64,000 nucleotides of DNA, taken from Streptomyces roseoverticillatus. GTDB lineage: Bacteria > Actinomycetota > Actinomycetes > Streptomycetales > Streptomycetaceae. A model generated the notes under the pieces. The model was not told the origin of the DNA. It did not search any database and saw only the letters and a program-made list of their open reading frames with translations. This document shows, piece after piece, positions 9,437-18,845 of this stretch. Within the stretch, counting starts at the first letter, position 1. Every line of letters begins with the position of its first letter. Position numbers and translations under genes: made by a program. The DNA lies in NCBI RefSeq assembly GCF_000719265.1, contig NZ_JOFL01000013.1, positions 141,873 to 205,872 on the forward strand, read 5' to 3'.

Positions 9437-10600
9437 CTAGGACCCCGGGATGCTCTCCAGATCCACATCGCCGCGCGCAGCGCCCCTCGCATCGGCGTCG
9501 ATCGAGCGTCGCAGCGCCTCGTGCAGCCTGGCCGGGGTCAGGACGCCGACGAACCGGTCCGTCGCGTCGCCGTCGAGGACGGCGATCCAGCCCGCGTCGT
9601 GCTGCAGCATCGTGCTGAAGGCCTGCTTGAGGGAGGCGCCGACGGGGAGCCACGCGTCCATGCGGCGGGCCCGGTCCCGTACGGTGCCGCCGCCCGCGAG
9701 GGCCTCCGCCGAGACCCAGCCGTGCAGCCGCCCGGCGTCGCCGAGGACCACGGCCCACCGGGCGCCGTCCGCGGCGAGGGCGGCGGCGGCCGTGGCGGCC
9801 GTGTCGTCCAGCCGCACGACCGGCGGCTGTTCGAGGTCGCCTTCCTCGATGGGGGTGACGGAGAGCCGCTTGAGCCCCCGGTCGGCCCCGACGAAGTCGG
9901 CGACGTACGGCGTGGCGGGCGCGCCCAGCACCGTGGCGGGCGCGTCGAACTGCTCGATGCGGCCGTGCCCGTAGACGGCGATGCGGTCGCCGAGCCGCAC
10001 CGCTTCCTCTATGTCGTGCGTGACGAACAGCACGGTCTTGCGCACCTGCGACTGCAGCCGCAGAAACTCGTTCTGGAGCCGCTCCCGCACCACGGGGTCG
10101 ACCGCCCCGAACGGCTCGTCCATGAGCAGGACGGGCGGGTCGGCGGCGAGGGCCCGGGCGACCCCGACCCGCTGCCGCTGCCCGCCGGAGAGCTGGTGCG
10201 GGTAGCGGGAGCCGTGGACCGCGGGGTCGAGCCCGACGAGGTCGAGGAGCTCGGCGGCCCGGTCCCGGGCCTTCTTGCGCTGCCAACCCAGCAGGTGGGG
10301 GACGGTCGCCGTGTTCTCCAGCACGGTCTTGTGCGGGAAGAGCCCGACCTGCTGGATGACGTAGCCGATGCGGCGCCGCAGTTCGACGGGGTCGACGCCG
10401 GCGATGTCCTCGCCGTCGAGGAGGATCCGGCCCGACGTGGGCTCGATGAGCCGGTTGACCATCTTCATCGTGGTGGTTTTGCCGCACCCCGAGGGCCCCA
10501 CGAGCGTGATGAGCTCGCCCTCCGCCACTTCGAAGGACAGGTCGTCCACGGCGGTCGTGCCGTCGGCGTAGCGCTTGGTGACGTGCTCGAAGCGGATCAT
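9437..10600 (-). CDS. Quaternary-amine ABC transporter ATPase with CBS domains (OpuCA/ProV type)
   Basis: 387 residues. Residues 1-240 are the ATPase: Walker A GPSGCGKTT, Q-loop (YVIQQVGLF), signature LSGGQRQR, Walker B VLLMDEPFGAVD and the H-loop His (VTHDIEEA). Residues from about 260 to 370 form a tandem CBS pair, which in OpuA-type systems senses ionic strength or nucleotides and gates transport. It is divergent from the two permeases and the binding protein, an unusual split for an operon of this type. Likely substrates are glycine betaine, choline or similar. Confidence 0.92.
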   Translation of the reverse strand: MIRFEHVTKRYADGTTAVDDLSFEVAEGELITLVGPSGCGKTTTMKMVNRLIEPTSGRILLDGEDIAGVDPVELRRRIGYVIQQVGLFPHKTVLENTATVPHLLGWQRKKARDRAAELLDLVGLDPAVHGSRYPHQLSGGQRQRVGVARALAADPPVLLMDEPFGAVDPVVRERLQNEFLRLQSQVRKTVLFVTHDIEEAVRLGDRIAVYGHGRIEQFDAPATVLGAPATPYVADFVGADRGLKRLSVTPIEEGDLEQPPVVRLDDTAATAAAALAADGARWAVVLGDAGRLHGWVSAEALAGGGTVRDRARRMDAWLPVGASLKQAFSTMLQHDAGWIAVLDGDATDRFVGVLTPARLHEALRRSIDADARGAARGDVDLESIPGS

Positions 10601-10737
10601 GGTTCCCCATTCTGGCCGTACTCGCTGGGGACATTGTTGCCTTTGTGTGGCGGCCGGCTCGAATGTCAGTGCCCCGGGTTAGGGTCGTTGGCGACCGGTA
10701 ATCCGTGGGTCGTACGGCCAGGGGGAGGTGGGAGCGC

Positions 10738-11466
10738 ATGGCGGGGCAGTCCTGCCTGATCAGCAATGACTGGATCTGCGGAGAGTATCTGCGGACCCGG
10801 GGCCAGGAGTTGACGGACGCCACGCTCCAGCACGTCGGCATCACGCTCGCGTCGGTGGCCATAGGGCTGCTCGTGGCCTTTCCGCTCGCGCTGCTGGCCC
10901 GCAGGTGGCGCGCCGCGGCGGGCCCGGTCCTCGGCCTGACCACCGTGCTCTACACGGTGCCGTCGCTGGCGATGTTCTCGCTGCTGGTGCCGTTCTTCGG
11001 GCTGTCGGTGTCGGTGGTGGTCACGGGCCTCGTGCTGTATTCGCTGACGATCCTCGTGCGGAACATCCTGGCGGGGCTCGCGGCGGTGCCGGAGGAGGCG
11101 CGGGAGGCGGCGCGCGGCATGGGCTACGGCCCGGTGCGCCTGCTCTTCGGGGTGGAACTGCCGCTGGCGCTGCCCGCCCTGATGGCGGGTCTGCGGATCA
11201 CCACGGTGTCCACGATCTCGCTCACCACGGTCGGCGCGATCCTGCACTACGGCGGCCTGGGCAATCTCGTCTACGACGGCATGCACAGCTATTTCAAGGC
11301 GCAGGTGCTCACCGCGTCGGTGCTGTGCGTCGCGCTGGCCGTCGCCGCGGATCTGCTCCTGCTGCTCGTCCAGCGGCTGCTGACGCCGTGGACGCGGGCG
11401 GGGAGGACGGCAGGCCGCAAGGCCGGGAAGACGGCGGTCCGGCCGGCGGCCGAGGGGGCACTCTGA
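10738..11466 (+). CDS. ABC transporter permease, OpuCB type
   Basis: 242 residues from ATG 10738, preceded by a purine-rich GGGGGAGGTGGGAG. About five membrane helices; the EAA loop (EEAREAARGMGYG) that docks on the ATPase is near residue 120. A charged C-terminal tail follows the last helix. The stop overlaps the next start (TGATG at 11464-11468). It pairs with the second permease to form the heterodimeric channel. Confidence 0.9.
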   Translation: MAGQSCLISNDWICGEYLRTRGQELTDATLQHVGITLASVAIGLLVAFPLALLARRWRAAAGPVLGLTTVLYTVPSLAMFSLLVPFFGLSVSVVVTGLVLYSLTILVRNILAGLAAVPEEAREAARGMGYGPVRLLFGVELPLALPALMAGLRITTVSTISLTTVGAILHYGGLGNLVYDGMHSYFKAQVLTASVLCVALAVAADLLLLLVQRLLTPWTRAGRTAGRKAGKTAVRPAAEGAL

Positions 11467-12149
11467 TGGGCGTCGTGGAGCGCACGTGGACCTGGCTGAT
11501 CACGGGCGCGCACTGGTCGGGCACGGACGGCGTGTGGCACCGGCTCGGCGAGCACCTCTTCCTGACGGTGGTGTGCCTGGCGATCTCCTGCGCGATTGCG
11601 CTGCCGGTGGCCGTGCTGCTGGGCCATCTGGGCAAGGGCGGCGCCCTCGCGGTCAACATCTCCAACGCGGGCCGTGCCGTGCCCACTTTCGCGGTGCTGG
11701 TGCTGTTGCTGCTCAGCCCGCTGGGCACGCACGGCTCCTGGCCGACGGTCATCGCGCTGGTGCTGTTCGCGATACCCCCGCTGCTGACCAACGCCTACGT
11801 GGGCATGCGCGAGGTGGACCGCGATGTGATCGAGGCGGCCCGCGGCATGGGAATGACGGGCCGCCAGCTCATAGCGCGCGTGGAGCTCCCGCTGGCGTTC
11901 CCGCTGATCGTGACGGGCGTGCGGACCGCCGCCGTGCAGGTCGTCGCCACGACCACGCTCGCGGCCCTGCCCGGTGGCGGCGGCCTGGGCCGCATCATCA
12001 CGGCGGGCTTCCGGCTCACCGACACCGCCCAGGTGGTGGCCGGCGCCGTGCTGGTGGCGGCGCTCGCGCTGCTCGTCGAGGGCGTGCTGATGCTGGCGGA
12101 GCGGCTGTTTGACCCGGCGCGGCGGCGTACGGTGCCGGTGCCGGGGTAG
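11466..12149 (+). CDS. ABC transporter permease, OpuCD type
   Basis: 227 residues with a typical BPD_transp_1 helix pattern and its own EAA motif (REVDRDVIEAARGMGM). The first base of its ATG is the last base of the upstream stop codon, so both permeases are made in a coupled way. Followed 65 bases later by the binding-protein gene. Confidence 0.9.
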   Translation: MGVVERTWTWLITGAHWSGTDGVWHRLGEHLFLTVVCLAISCAIALPVAVLLGHLGKGGALAVNISNAGRAVPTFAVLVLLLLSPLGTHGSWPTVIALVLFAIPPLLTNAYVGMREVDRDVIEAARGMGMTGRQLIARVELPLAFPLIVTGVRTAAVQVVATTTLAALPGGGGLGRIITAGFRLTDTAQVVAGAVLVAALALLVEGVLMLAERLFDPARRRTVPVPG

Positions 12150-12214
12150 GCGCGGCGCCGGTCAGCGAACCGACGGCGGCCGGAGAGCGGCCGCCGGAAC
12201 CGAAGGAGTTCCCC

Positions 12215-13201
12215 ATGAGCAGCACCCCGCGCCGGGCACGGACCCCCCGCGCCCTGCTGGCGACGGCCGCCGTCGCCGTCCTCGCGGCCGGTCTCGCCGC
12301 GTGCGGCGGCGACAGCCTGGAGAAGTCCGGCACCGGGGGAGGCGGCGGCTCGGCGAAACCGGGGGAGAACGCGCTGGTCATCGGCTCGGCCGGGTTCACC
12401 GAGTCCAGAGTGCTCGCAGAGATATACGCGGGCCTGCTGAAGGACGCCGGATATTCGCCGACGATCAAGACCACCGAGGCTCGCGAGCTCTATGAACCGG
12501 AGCTGGAGAAGGGCCGGATCGACGTCGTCCCGGAGTATGCGGCGACGCTCGCCGAATTCCTGAACAAGAAGCAGAACGGCAAGGACGCTCCCGCCGTGGC
12601 GTCCGCCGACGCCGACGCCACGGTGAAGGCCCTGCGGAAACTCACGGAGCCGCGCGGACTGAAGGTGCTCGACCCCGGCCGCGCGGTCGATCAGAACGCC
12701 TTCGCGGTCACCACGGAGTTCGCGGAGAAACACCAGCTCAAGACGCTTTCGGACCTGGGAAAGTCGGGCCAGGAGGTCAAGCTCGCGGCCGGTGACGAAT
12801 GCCCGCAGCGGCCCTTCTGCCAGCCCGGTCTGGAGAAGACGTACGGCATCCGCGTCACGGGCATCGCCCCGCTGGAGGTGGGCAGCGTCCAGGCCAAGCA
12901 GGCGGTCAAGGACGGCAAGGCCCAGCTGCTCCTGACCACGACCACGGACGCCACGCTCGAACAGTTCGGACTGGTTCTGCTCAAGGACGACAAGAAGCTC
13001 CAGAACTCCGACAACGTCCTGCCGGTGGTGAATGCACAGAAGGCGGGTTCGCAGAAGGTCGCGGACGCCCTCGCGAAGCTCACCAGGGTGCTGACCACGG
13101 AAGATCTCACCGAACTCAACAAGAAGGTGGATGCGCAGCGGCTCAAGCCTGCCGATGTCGCCGCGCAGTACCTCAAGGAGAAGGGGCTGCTGACGAAGTG
13201 A
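12215..13201 (+). CDS. Substrate-binding lipoprotein of the quaternary-amine transporter (OpuAC family)
   Basis: 328 residues. A lipoprotein signal peptide ends in the lipobox LAAC (Cys near residue 30), followed by a Gly/Ser-rich tether. The mature part has the OpuAC pattern: VIGSAGFTESRVLAEIYAGL at the start, PEYAATLAEFLN, and FAVTTEFAEKH. It captures the substrate outside the membrane and delivers it to the permease pair. AAGGAG is close to the start. Confidence 0.92.
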   Translation: MSSTPRRARTPRALLATAAVAVLAAGLAACGGDSLEKSGTGGGGGSAKPGENALVIGSAGFTESRVLAEIYAGLLKDAGYSPTIKTTEARELYEPELEKGRIDVVPEYAATLAEFLNKKQNGKDAPAVASADADATVKALRKLTEPRGLKVLDPGRAVDQNAFAVTTEFAEKHQLKTLSDLGKSGQEVKLAAGDECPQRPFCQPGLEKTYGIRVTGIAPLEVGSVQAKQAVKDGKAQLLLTTTTDATLEQFGLVLLKDDKKLQNSDNVLPVVNAQKAGSQKVADALAKLTRVLTTEDLTELNKKVDAQRLKPADVAAQYLKEKGLLTK

Positions 13202-13285
13202 GAGGTGTAGGCGACAAGTAAGATCAAGGGAACAGTTTCGTGGTGGAGTCACACTCCCGAGGCGACGCACGGTAAGTTTCAGGCC

Positions 13286-14422
13286 ATGCCACGAGGACGC
13301 CACCGCCATTCGCCATCCCTGCACAGGCTCCTTCCCCCATCGGCGGTCGCCGCGACATCGGTCGCCTGCGCCGCCGGTGCTTGGGTGGTAGGTGAAACGG
13401 TCGTCATCCGGGGTCTCGCCGCGGCGGCTGCCGCCGCCGCGGTGGTCGGCGCCGTGCTGATGCGCCGTTGGGACCGCTCCGCGGGGAAGCGGGTCGCCCA
13501 GCTCACCGCCGCCCGCACTCGCGACGAGTGGAAGACCGAGGAGCGCATAGCCGAGCTCGAGACGGATCTGGAGGACACCCGGGCGGCCAAGGCCCGGCTG
13601 GAGTCCAAGCTGCGCGGCAAGCGCGCCGAGCTGGCCCGTCTCCGCACCGAGCACGCCGACCTGCTGCGCCGTTACGCCACCGCCGAGACCGGGCGGGCCA
13701 GCGCGCTGGAGGGCCGCCGCGTAGCCCGCGGCGGGGCGCCGGCGCTGGAGTCCGGCGCCCCGCTCACGGTGCCCGGCCCGGCCGTCGACCCCGCCGCGTT
13801 CCGCAAGGCCGCGGAGGTGCTGCGCGGCCTTGCCGGCGGCGAGCCGGACGCGCAGGCGAAGGCCGGGGCGGGACCCCGGGCCGGGCTGAAGCCCGCGGCC
13901 GGGCCCCGGCAGCAGCCGGTGACGGCGCCTCAGGCGGCGCCCAAGGCCGTGCCCCAGCCGCGTGCGGAGGCCCGCCGGGGCGGCCCGGACGGCGCCGGTC
14001 AGGCCGCGGGCAAGGGCAGTGCGGCCGCCGGTCCGGCCGACGCCGCTGCGGCCCGGGCCGCAGACGGCGCCGAGGCCGTCGTCCCCGCTGCCGGTCCCGC
14101 GCCTGCCGCCCCCGCCGAGGGACACGCCGAGAAGCCCGCTGTGCCGCAGGCCCCGGCCGGCCGGCGCCCCGCCTCCCGCACCACGGGCGGCTTCGACTTC
14201 TTCGGCACCCAGGGCCCCGCCCCGGCCCAGCGCCCCGTCGAGGAGACGGACCTCGCGGACGTCGTCGGCGAGGAGGCGCTCGCCGAGGCCAAAGCCGAAG
14301 CGGAAGCCGAGGCGAAGGCCGAGGCGGACGGCGAGGCGGCCGGAGACGACGTCATCGACCTGACCGCGCACGACGAGACCGAGCAGATAGACGTGGCCGA
14401 GCTGCGGACGGCCGTCTCGTAG
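13286..14422 (+). CDS. Membrane protein with coiled coil and disordered Ala/Pro-rich tail
   Basis: 378 residues, family not recognised. Two hydrophobic segments (about 18-37 and 42-60) form a hairpin, then residues 70-135 show heptad spacing with many Arg/Glu/Leu (ERIAELETDLEDTRAAKARL), a probable coiled coil. Residues 150-310 are low complexity. Near the C-terminus an AEAKAEAEAE-type acidic repeat precedes a conserved-looking DVIDLTAHDETEQIDVAEL block. It could scaffold envelope or division proteins; that is speculation. Confidence 0.75.
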   Translation: MPRGRHRHSPSLHRLLPPSAVAATSVACAAGAWVVGETVVIRGLAAAAAAAAVVGAVLMRRWDRSAGKRVAQLTAARTRDEWKTEERIAELETDLEDTRAAKARLESKLRGKRAELARLRTEHADLLRRYATAETGRASALEGRRVARGGAPALESGAPLTVPGPAVDPAAFRKAAEVLRGLAGGEPDAQAKAGAGPRAGLKPAAGPRQQPVTAPQAAPKAVPQPRAEARRGGPDGAGQAAGKGSAAAGPADAAAARAADGAEAVVPAAGPAPAAPAEGHAEKPAVPQAPAGRRPASRTTGGFDFFGTQGPAPAQRPVEETDLADVVGEEALAEAKAEAEAEAKAEADGEAAGDDVIDLTAHDETEQIDVAELRTAVS

Positions 14423-14452
14423 GCGGCTCCGGAGCCCGGCCTGCAGAAACGA

Positions 14453-14483
14453 AACCCCCCGGCGGGACTCCCGCCGGGGGGTT
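14453..14483. terminator. Bidirectional terminator between convergent genes
   Basis: A perfect 14-bp stem (14453-14466 with 14470-14483), 3-nt loop ACT, AA before and TT after the stem. It serves the coiled-coil gene on the + strand and nuoD on the - strand. Confidence 0.9.
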
Positions 14484-14534
14484 CTGCGTCTCCGAGGGCC
14501 TCGGGCCCTGCTCGCCGGTGTCTGCCGACGTGCC

Positions 14535-15686
14535 CTACTTGTCGATGTCGCCCACGACGAAGAACAGCGACCCCAGGATCGCCACCATGTCGGCGACCAG
14601 CGTCCCCGGCAGCAGCTCGGTCAGGGCCTGGATGTTGTTGAAGGAGGCCGAGCGCAGCTTCAGCCGGTACGGGGTCTTCTCGCCCTTCGACACCAGGTAG
14701 TAGCCGTTGAGGCCGAGCGGGTTCTCGGTCCACGCGTACGTGGCGCCCTCGGGGGCCTTCAGCACCTTCGGCAGCCGCTGGTTGATCGGCCCCGGCGGCA
14801 GCTCGGCGATCCGTTCCAGGCAGGCCTCCGCGAGCTCCAGCGCGTTGTGCGTCTGCTCCAGCAGGCACTCGAAGCGGGCCAGGCAGTCGCCGTCCTCGCG
14901 GGTGACGACCTTGAGCACGTCCTGCAGCTCCCCGTAGGCGAGGTACGGCTCGTCGCGCCGCAGGTCGAAGTCGACGCCGGACGCGCGGGCGATCGGGCCG
15001 CTCACCCCGTACGCGTGCACCGTCTCCGGCGCGAGGACGCCGACGCCGCGCGTGCGGCCCCGGAAGATCTCGTTGCCGAGGACGAGCCGGTCGTAGACGT
15101 CCATGCGGGAGCGGACCTGGGCCACGGCGTGCCGCGCCCGGCCGAGCCAGCCGGCCGGCAGGTCCTCCTTGAGGCCGCCGACGCGGTTGAACATGTAGTG
15201 CATCCGGCCGCCGGAGACCTCCTCCATCACCGTCTGGAGCTCCTCGCGCTCGTGGAAGGCGTGGAAGACGGGGGTGATGCCGCCGAGCTCCAGGGGGTAG
15301 GAGCCGAGGAACATGAGGTGGTTGAGGACCCGGTTCAGCTCGGCGAGGAGCGTGCGGGTCCACACGGCGCGCTCGGGGACCTCCATGCCGAGCATCCGCT
15401 CCACGGCCAGGACGACGCCCAGCTCGTTGGAGAACGCCGACAGCCAGTCGTGGCGGTTGGCGAGCACGATGATCTGCCGGTAGTCGCGGGCCTCGAACAG
15501 CTTCTCCGCGCCGCGGTGCATGTAGCCGATGATCGGCTCGGCCTCCCGGACCCGCTCACCGTCGAGGACGAGCCGCAGGCGCAGCACGCCGTGCGTGGAC
15601 GGGTGCTGGGGTCCGATGTTGAGCACCATGTCGGTGCTCTCCGCCGCACCGCCGATGCCGACTGTCGTCTCCGTCATGGGGGTCAT
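14535..15686 (-). CDS. nuoD: NADH-quinone oxidoreductase subunit D paralogue (orphan NuoD)
   Basis: 383 residues, full length for NuoD, the 49-kDa subunit that lines the quinone cavity of complex I. Family blocks are intact: [56 protein letters not shown] and the C-terminal [19 protein letters not shown]. No other nuo gene is nearby, so this is a stand-alone copy. The upstream gene on the same strand is a MidA-like methyltransferase, 13 bases away, so the two are probably co-transcribed. Its electron-transfer partner is unknown. Confidence 0.92.
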   Translation of the reverse strand: MTPMTETTVGIGGAAESTDMVLNIGPQHPSTHGVLRLRLVLDGERVREAEPIIGYMHRGAEKLFEARDYRQIIVLANRHDWLSAFSNELGVVLAVERMLGMEVPERAVWTRTLLAELNRVLNHLMFLGSYPLELGGITPVFHAFHEREELQTVMEEVSGGRMHYMFNRVGGLKEDLPAGWLGRARHAVAQVRSRMDVYDRLVLGNEIFRGRTRGVGVLAPETVHAYGVSGPIARASGVDFDLRRDEPYLAYGELQDVLKVVTREDGDCLARFECLLEQTHNALELAEACLERIAELPPGPINQRLPKVLKAPEGATYAWTENPLGLNGYYLVSKGEKTPYRLKLRSASFNNIQALTELLPGTLVADMVAILGSLFFVVGDIDK

Positions 15687-15699
15687 GGGGACAAGTCTG

Positions 15700-16746
15700 T
15701 CAGCCTTCTGGGGCGGGCCCGTCCGGGGCGCTGCCGGAGGCCCGCTCCGGGGCGTCCGGGAGCAGCCCCCGGCAGGCCTCGCCCACCGGTTGCACCAGCC
15801 AGCCGAAGGCCCCCAGCCCCGCCGGCGAGGTGAGCTCCGCGGCCTCGCCCGCCCGCCCCAGTGCCCGCACGTAGGCGGCCGGATCGGTCGAGGCGAGCGA
15901 CAGCGGCGGGCGGCTGCCGTCCACGCCGAGCGCCCGCAGCGCCTCGCGCTGGGTCAGCACGGTGCTGCCCGGCCGCGCGCACGCGTCCATGGCGACGTGC
16001 GCGGTGATGTCGCACGAGCCGTCCGGCACCGGCCGCACCTCGCGGCCCTCGCGGAAGCCGGCCAGCGTGCCGAACGGCGGACGGCCGACGCGCTCGTGGG
16101 CGTAGTCGACGGCCACGGCGAGGCCCGCGCGCAGGCTGCCCACGGCCCGCGCCCAGGCGGCGTCGCGCGGCCGGCCGATCTCGGCGCGGGTGCCGGGCGG
16201 CGCGCCCTCGACGGGCCACCAGCGGGCGAGCCACGCGGCGTCCTCGCCCGTGACCGGCTCCCCGAGGAGCTCCTCGCCGTCCTCCTGGACGAGCACCTGG
16301 CGCGCGACGCCCTCCGCGTCCGTCTCGGTGACGTCCACGGGCACGTTGTCGAGCCACTCGTTGGCGAACAGCAGGCCCTCGACGCCTTCCGGGACGTCAC
16401 CCACCCAGGTGATGCGCCCGTCCAGCCCCGGCGGGCGGGCGGCGCGCTCGACCGCGTACGGGCGCAGCCGCGCGGCCACGTCCTCCGGCAGCTGCCCGAG
16501 GACGCCGGTGATCAGCTCGCCGCGCCCCGCGCCGACGTCCGTGAACGCGAGCCCGGCCGGGTGCCCGAGCGCTTTGTCGACCCGGCACAGCAGCTCGGCG
16601 ACGGCACCGGCGTACAGCGGCGAGGCGTGCACGGAGGTGCGGAAGTGCCCGGCGGGGCCCTCGGGGCGCCGGTAGAAGCCGCCCGGGCCGTAGAGCGCGG
16701 CCTCGGTCGCAGCGCTCCATGTTCTCGTTCCGCTTGCCATACGCAC
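15700..16746 (-). CDS. SAM-dependent methyltransferase, MidA/NDUFAF7 family
   Basis: 348 residues. The N-terminus has the MidA pattern [28 protein letters not shown], then the SAM-binding loop VGAGRGEL, the [11 protein letters not shown] block and [19 protein letters not shown]. In mitochondria NDUFAF7 dimethylates an arginine of NDUFS2, the NuoD homologue. Here the gene precedes an orphan nuoD by 13 bases. The start is ATG 16746; a second ATG lies two codons later. Confidence 0.87.
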   Translation of the reverse strand: MRMASGTRTWSAATEAALYGPGGFYRRPEGPAGHFRTSVHASPLYAGAVAELLCRVDKALGHPAGLAFTDVGAGRGELITGVLGQLPEDVAARLRPYAVERAARPPGLDGRITWVGDVPEGVEGLLFANEWLDNVPVDVTETDAEGVARQVLVQEDGEELLGEPVTGEDAAWLARWWPVEGAPPGTRAEIGRPRDAAWARAVGSLRAGLAVAVDYAHERVGRPPFGTLAGFREGREVRPVPDGSCDITAHVAMDACARPGSTVLTQREALRALGVDGSRPPLSLASTDPAAYVRALGRAGEAAELTSPAGLGAFGWLVQPVGEACRGLLPDAPERASGSAPDGPAPEG

Positions 16747-16843
16747 ACGCTATGCGCCCTTCGCGGGCACGCCGCCTCCACCTTGCGGAGTAGAAGGAGT
16801 GTCACCGGATCGATCGCCGGGCTGACCCCGGCACGTACCCGGC

Positions 16844-18067
16844 ATGCCTACGCTGGGTGACGTGCACCGCCTCTACGACTTTCTCCGCAGGCACCCGACC
16901 GGAGTGGACACCTTCTGGGCTCTGCTGCTGCTCGGGATCAGCCTGCTGGCCGCCGCCGAAGAACACGGCACGTCGGCGGTCCAGAGGGCCGTGAACGTCG
17001 GCACGGTGGTGACCCTCAGCCTGGTGGTCGCCCTGCGCCGCCGCGCGCCCGTCCCCATGCTGTTCCTCGCGATCGCGAGCGGCCTGGCCCAGCTGGCGGG
17101 CGACGTGCAGGGCACGCTCGCCGACATCGCGATGCTCGCGATCGTCTACACCGTCGCCTCCGGCCACGTCCGCTGGGCGTCGAGGGTGGCCCTGGCCGGC
17201 GGGCTGGCCGCACCGGTGCTCTTCCTGATCCGCTGGCCGCTCGTCGGCCACGGGCCCGGGCAGACGCTCATCACGCTCGCCTTCCTCACCACCCCCTTCA
17301 TCCTCGCCTGGGTGCTCGGCGACTCCATGCGCACCCGCCGCGCGTACTGGGCCCAGCTGGAGGAGCGCGCCGCCCGCCTGGAGAAGGACCGCGAGCAGCA
17401 GGCCCGGATGGCCGTGACCGCCGAGCGGGCGCGCATTGCCCGCGAGCTGCACGACGTCGTCGCGCACAACGTCTCGGTGATGGTCGTCCAGGCCGACGGC
17501 GCCGCGTACGTCCTCGATGCCTCGCCCGAGCAGGCCAAGCAGGCCCTGGAGACGATCTCCGGCACGGGCCGCCAGGCGCTCGCCGAGATGCGCCGCCTGC
17601 TGGGCGTCCTGCGCACGGAGGAGGGCACGACCGAGGGCGGGGACTACGTGCCGCAGCCCGACGTCGAGCAGATCGGCGACTTGGTCGAGCAGGTGCGGGG
17701 CGCGGGCCTGCCCGTGCAGTACGAGGTCGAGGGCGCGCCGCGGCCGCTGCCGAGCGGTGTGGAGCTCACCGCGTACCGCATCGTGCAGGAAGCCCTGACC
17801 AACACGCGCAAGCACGGCGGTCCGGAGGCCGGCGCGAGCGTCCGCCTCACCTACTTCGACGACGGGCTCGGCCTGCTCGTCGAGGACGACGGCCGGGGCG
17901 CGCAGCACGAGCTGTACGAATCGGGCGGCGCGGACGGCATGGGCCACGGCCTGATCGGCATGCGCGAGCGCGTCGGCATGGTCGGGGGCACGCTGGACGC
18001 GGGGCCGCGGCCGGGCGGAGGCTTCCGGATCAGCGTGCTGCTGCCGGTGAAGCCGGGCGGCCGCTGA
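16844..18067 (+). CDS. Sensor histidine kinase (HisKA_3, NarX/LiaS class)
   Basis: 407 residues. Four or five membrane helices in the first 150 residues with little outside, then a short coiled coil. The dimerisation box carries the phospho-accepting His in ARELHDVVAHNVSVM, and the ATPase domain shows ALTNTRKHGG and GHGLIGMRERVGMVGG. It belongs to the intramembrane-sensing class. A GTG at 16862 (VHRLYDF) is an alternative start; TACGCT lies 7 bases before it and could be a -10 for a leaderless message. Its partner is the response regulator downstream. Confidence 0.9.
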   Translation: MPTLGDVHRLYDFLRRHPTGVDTFWALLLLGISLLAAAEEHGTSAVQRAVNVGTVVTLSLVVALRRRAPVPMLFLAIASGLAQLAGDVQGTLADIAMLAIVYTVASGHVRWASRVALAGGLAAPVLFLIRWPLVGHGPGQTLITLAFLTTPFILAWVLGDSMRTRRAYWAQLEERAARLEKDREQQARMAVTAERARIARELHDVVAHNVSVMVVQADGAAYVLDASPEQAKQALETISGTGRQALAEMRRLLGVLRTEEGTTEGGDYVPQPDVEQIGDLVEQVRGAGLPVQYEVEGAPRPLPSGVELTAYRIVQEALTNTRKHGGPEAGASVRLTYFDDGLGLLVEDDGRGAQHELYESGGADGMGHGLIGMRERVGMVGGTLDAGPRPGGGFRISVLLPVKPGGR

Positions 18068-18081
18068 CGATGATGATGTCG

Positions 18082-18131
18082 TTGACGCTTACTGCTGGAA
18101 TGCTCATATCGCTCGTATCAATGCTCATATC
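18082..18131 (+). promoter_or_regulatory. Internal promoter with three GCTCRTATC iterons upstream of the response regulator
   Basis: TTGACG at 18082-18087 is followed after 16 bases by TCATAT (18104-18109), a plausible -35/-10 pair. GCTCRTATC occurs at 18102-18110, 18111-18119 and 18123-18131, and the longer ATGCTCATATCG repeats with 21-base spacing. The stretch is AT-rich for this genome and ends 18 bases before the regulator ATG. Confidence 0.55.
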
Positions 18132-18149
18132 GAGGAAAGGGACATCCGC

Positions 18150-18830
18150 ATGTCCATCCGCGTGATGCTCGTGGACGACCAGGTGCTGCTGCGCACCGGC
18201 TTCCGCATGGTGCTGGCAGCCCAGCCCGACATGGAGGTCGTCGCCGAGGCCGGGGACGGCGCGGAGGCCCTGGAGGTGCTGGCCGGCACGGACGTGGACG
18301 TCGTCCTCATGGACGTCCGCATGCCCCGGCTGGACGGCGTGGAGGCGACGCGGCGCATCTGCGCGCAGGACGGTGCGCCGAAGGTGCTCATCCTGACCAC
18401 GTTCGACTTGGACGAGTACGCGTTCTCGGCGCTGAAGGTCGGCGCGAGCGGGTTCATGCTCAAGGACGTGCCGCCGGCCGAGCTGCTGGGGGCGATCCGG
18501 GCCGTGCACAGCGGGGACGCGGTGGTCGCGCCGAGCACGACGCGGCGGCTGCTGGATCGTTTCACCCCCATGCTGCCGAGCACGAACAACGAACCGGCCA
18601 CCGCGGAGCTGGGGCGGCTCACCGAGCGCGAGCGCGAGGTCATGCTGCTCGTCGCGCAGGGCCTGTCCAACGGGGAGATCGCGGCGCGGCTGGTGCTGTC
18701 CGAGGCCACCGTCAAGACGCACGTGGGGCGCATCCTCACCAAGCTGGGGCTGCGGGACCGGGTCCAGGTCGTGGTGCTCGCCTACGAGAGCGGCCTCGTG
18801 CGGGCCGGGGGCGGGGCGGCGCAGCAGTAG
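18150..18830 (+). CDS. LuxR/NarL-type response regulator
   Basis: 226 residues. The receiver domain has the acidic pocket DD near residue 8, the phospho-acceptor Asp in VVLMDVRMP, the switch Thr (ILTTFD) and Lys (MLKDVPP). The C-terminal GerE helix-turn-helix is LTEREREVMLLVAQGLSNGEIAARL. Partner of the kinase just upstream, 82 bases apart. It may bind the iterons immediately upstream. AGGAAAGG precedes the start. Confidence 0.92.
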   Translation: MSIRVMLVDDQVLLRTGFRMVLAAQPDMEVVAEAGDGAEALEVLAGTDVDVVLMDVRMPRLDGVEATRRICAQDGAPKVLILTTFDLDEYAFSALKVGASGFMLKDVPPAELLGAIRAVHSGDAVVAPSTTRRLLDRFTPMLPSTNNEPATAELGRLTEREREVMLLVAQGLSNGEIAARLVLSEATVKTHVGRILTKLGLRDRVQVVVLAYESGLVRAGGGAAQQ

Positions 18831-18845
18831 CCCCTCCGCGCGCCG

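Noticed and set aside
8888..9618. Open frames running through the tandem repeat array
   Set aside because: They exist only because the repeat is GC-rich with few stops; their translations are repetitive and have no start signals.
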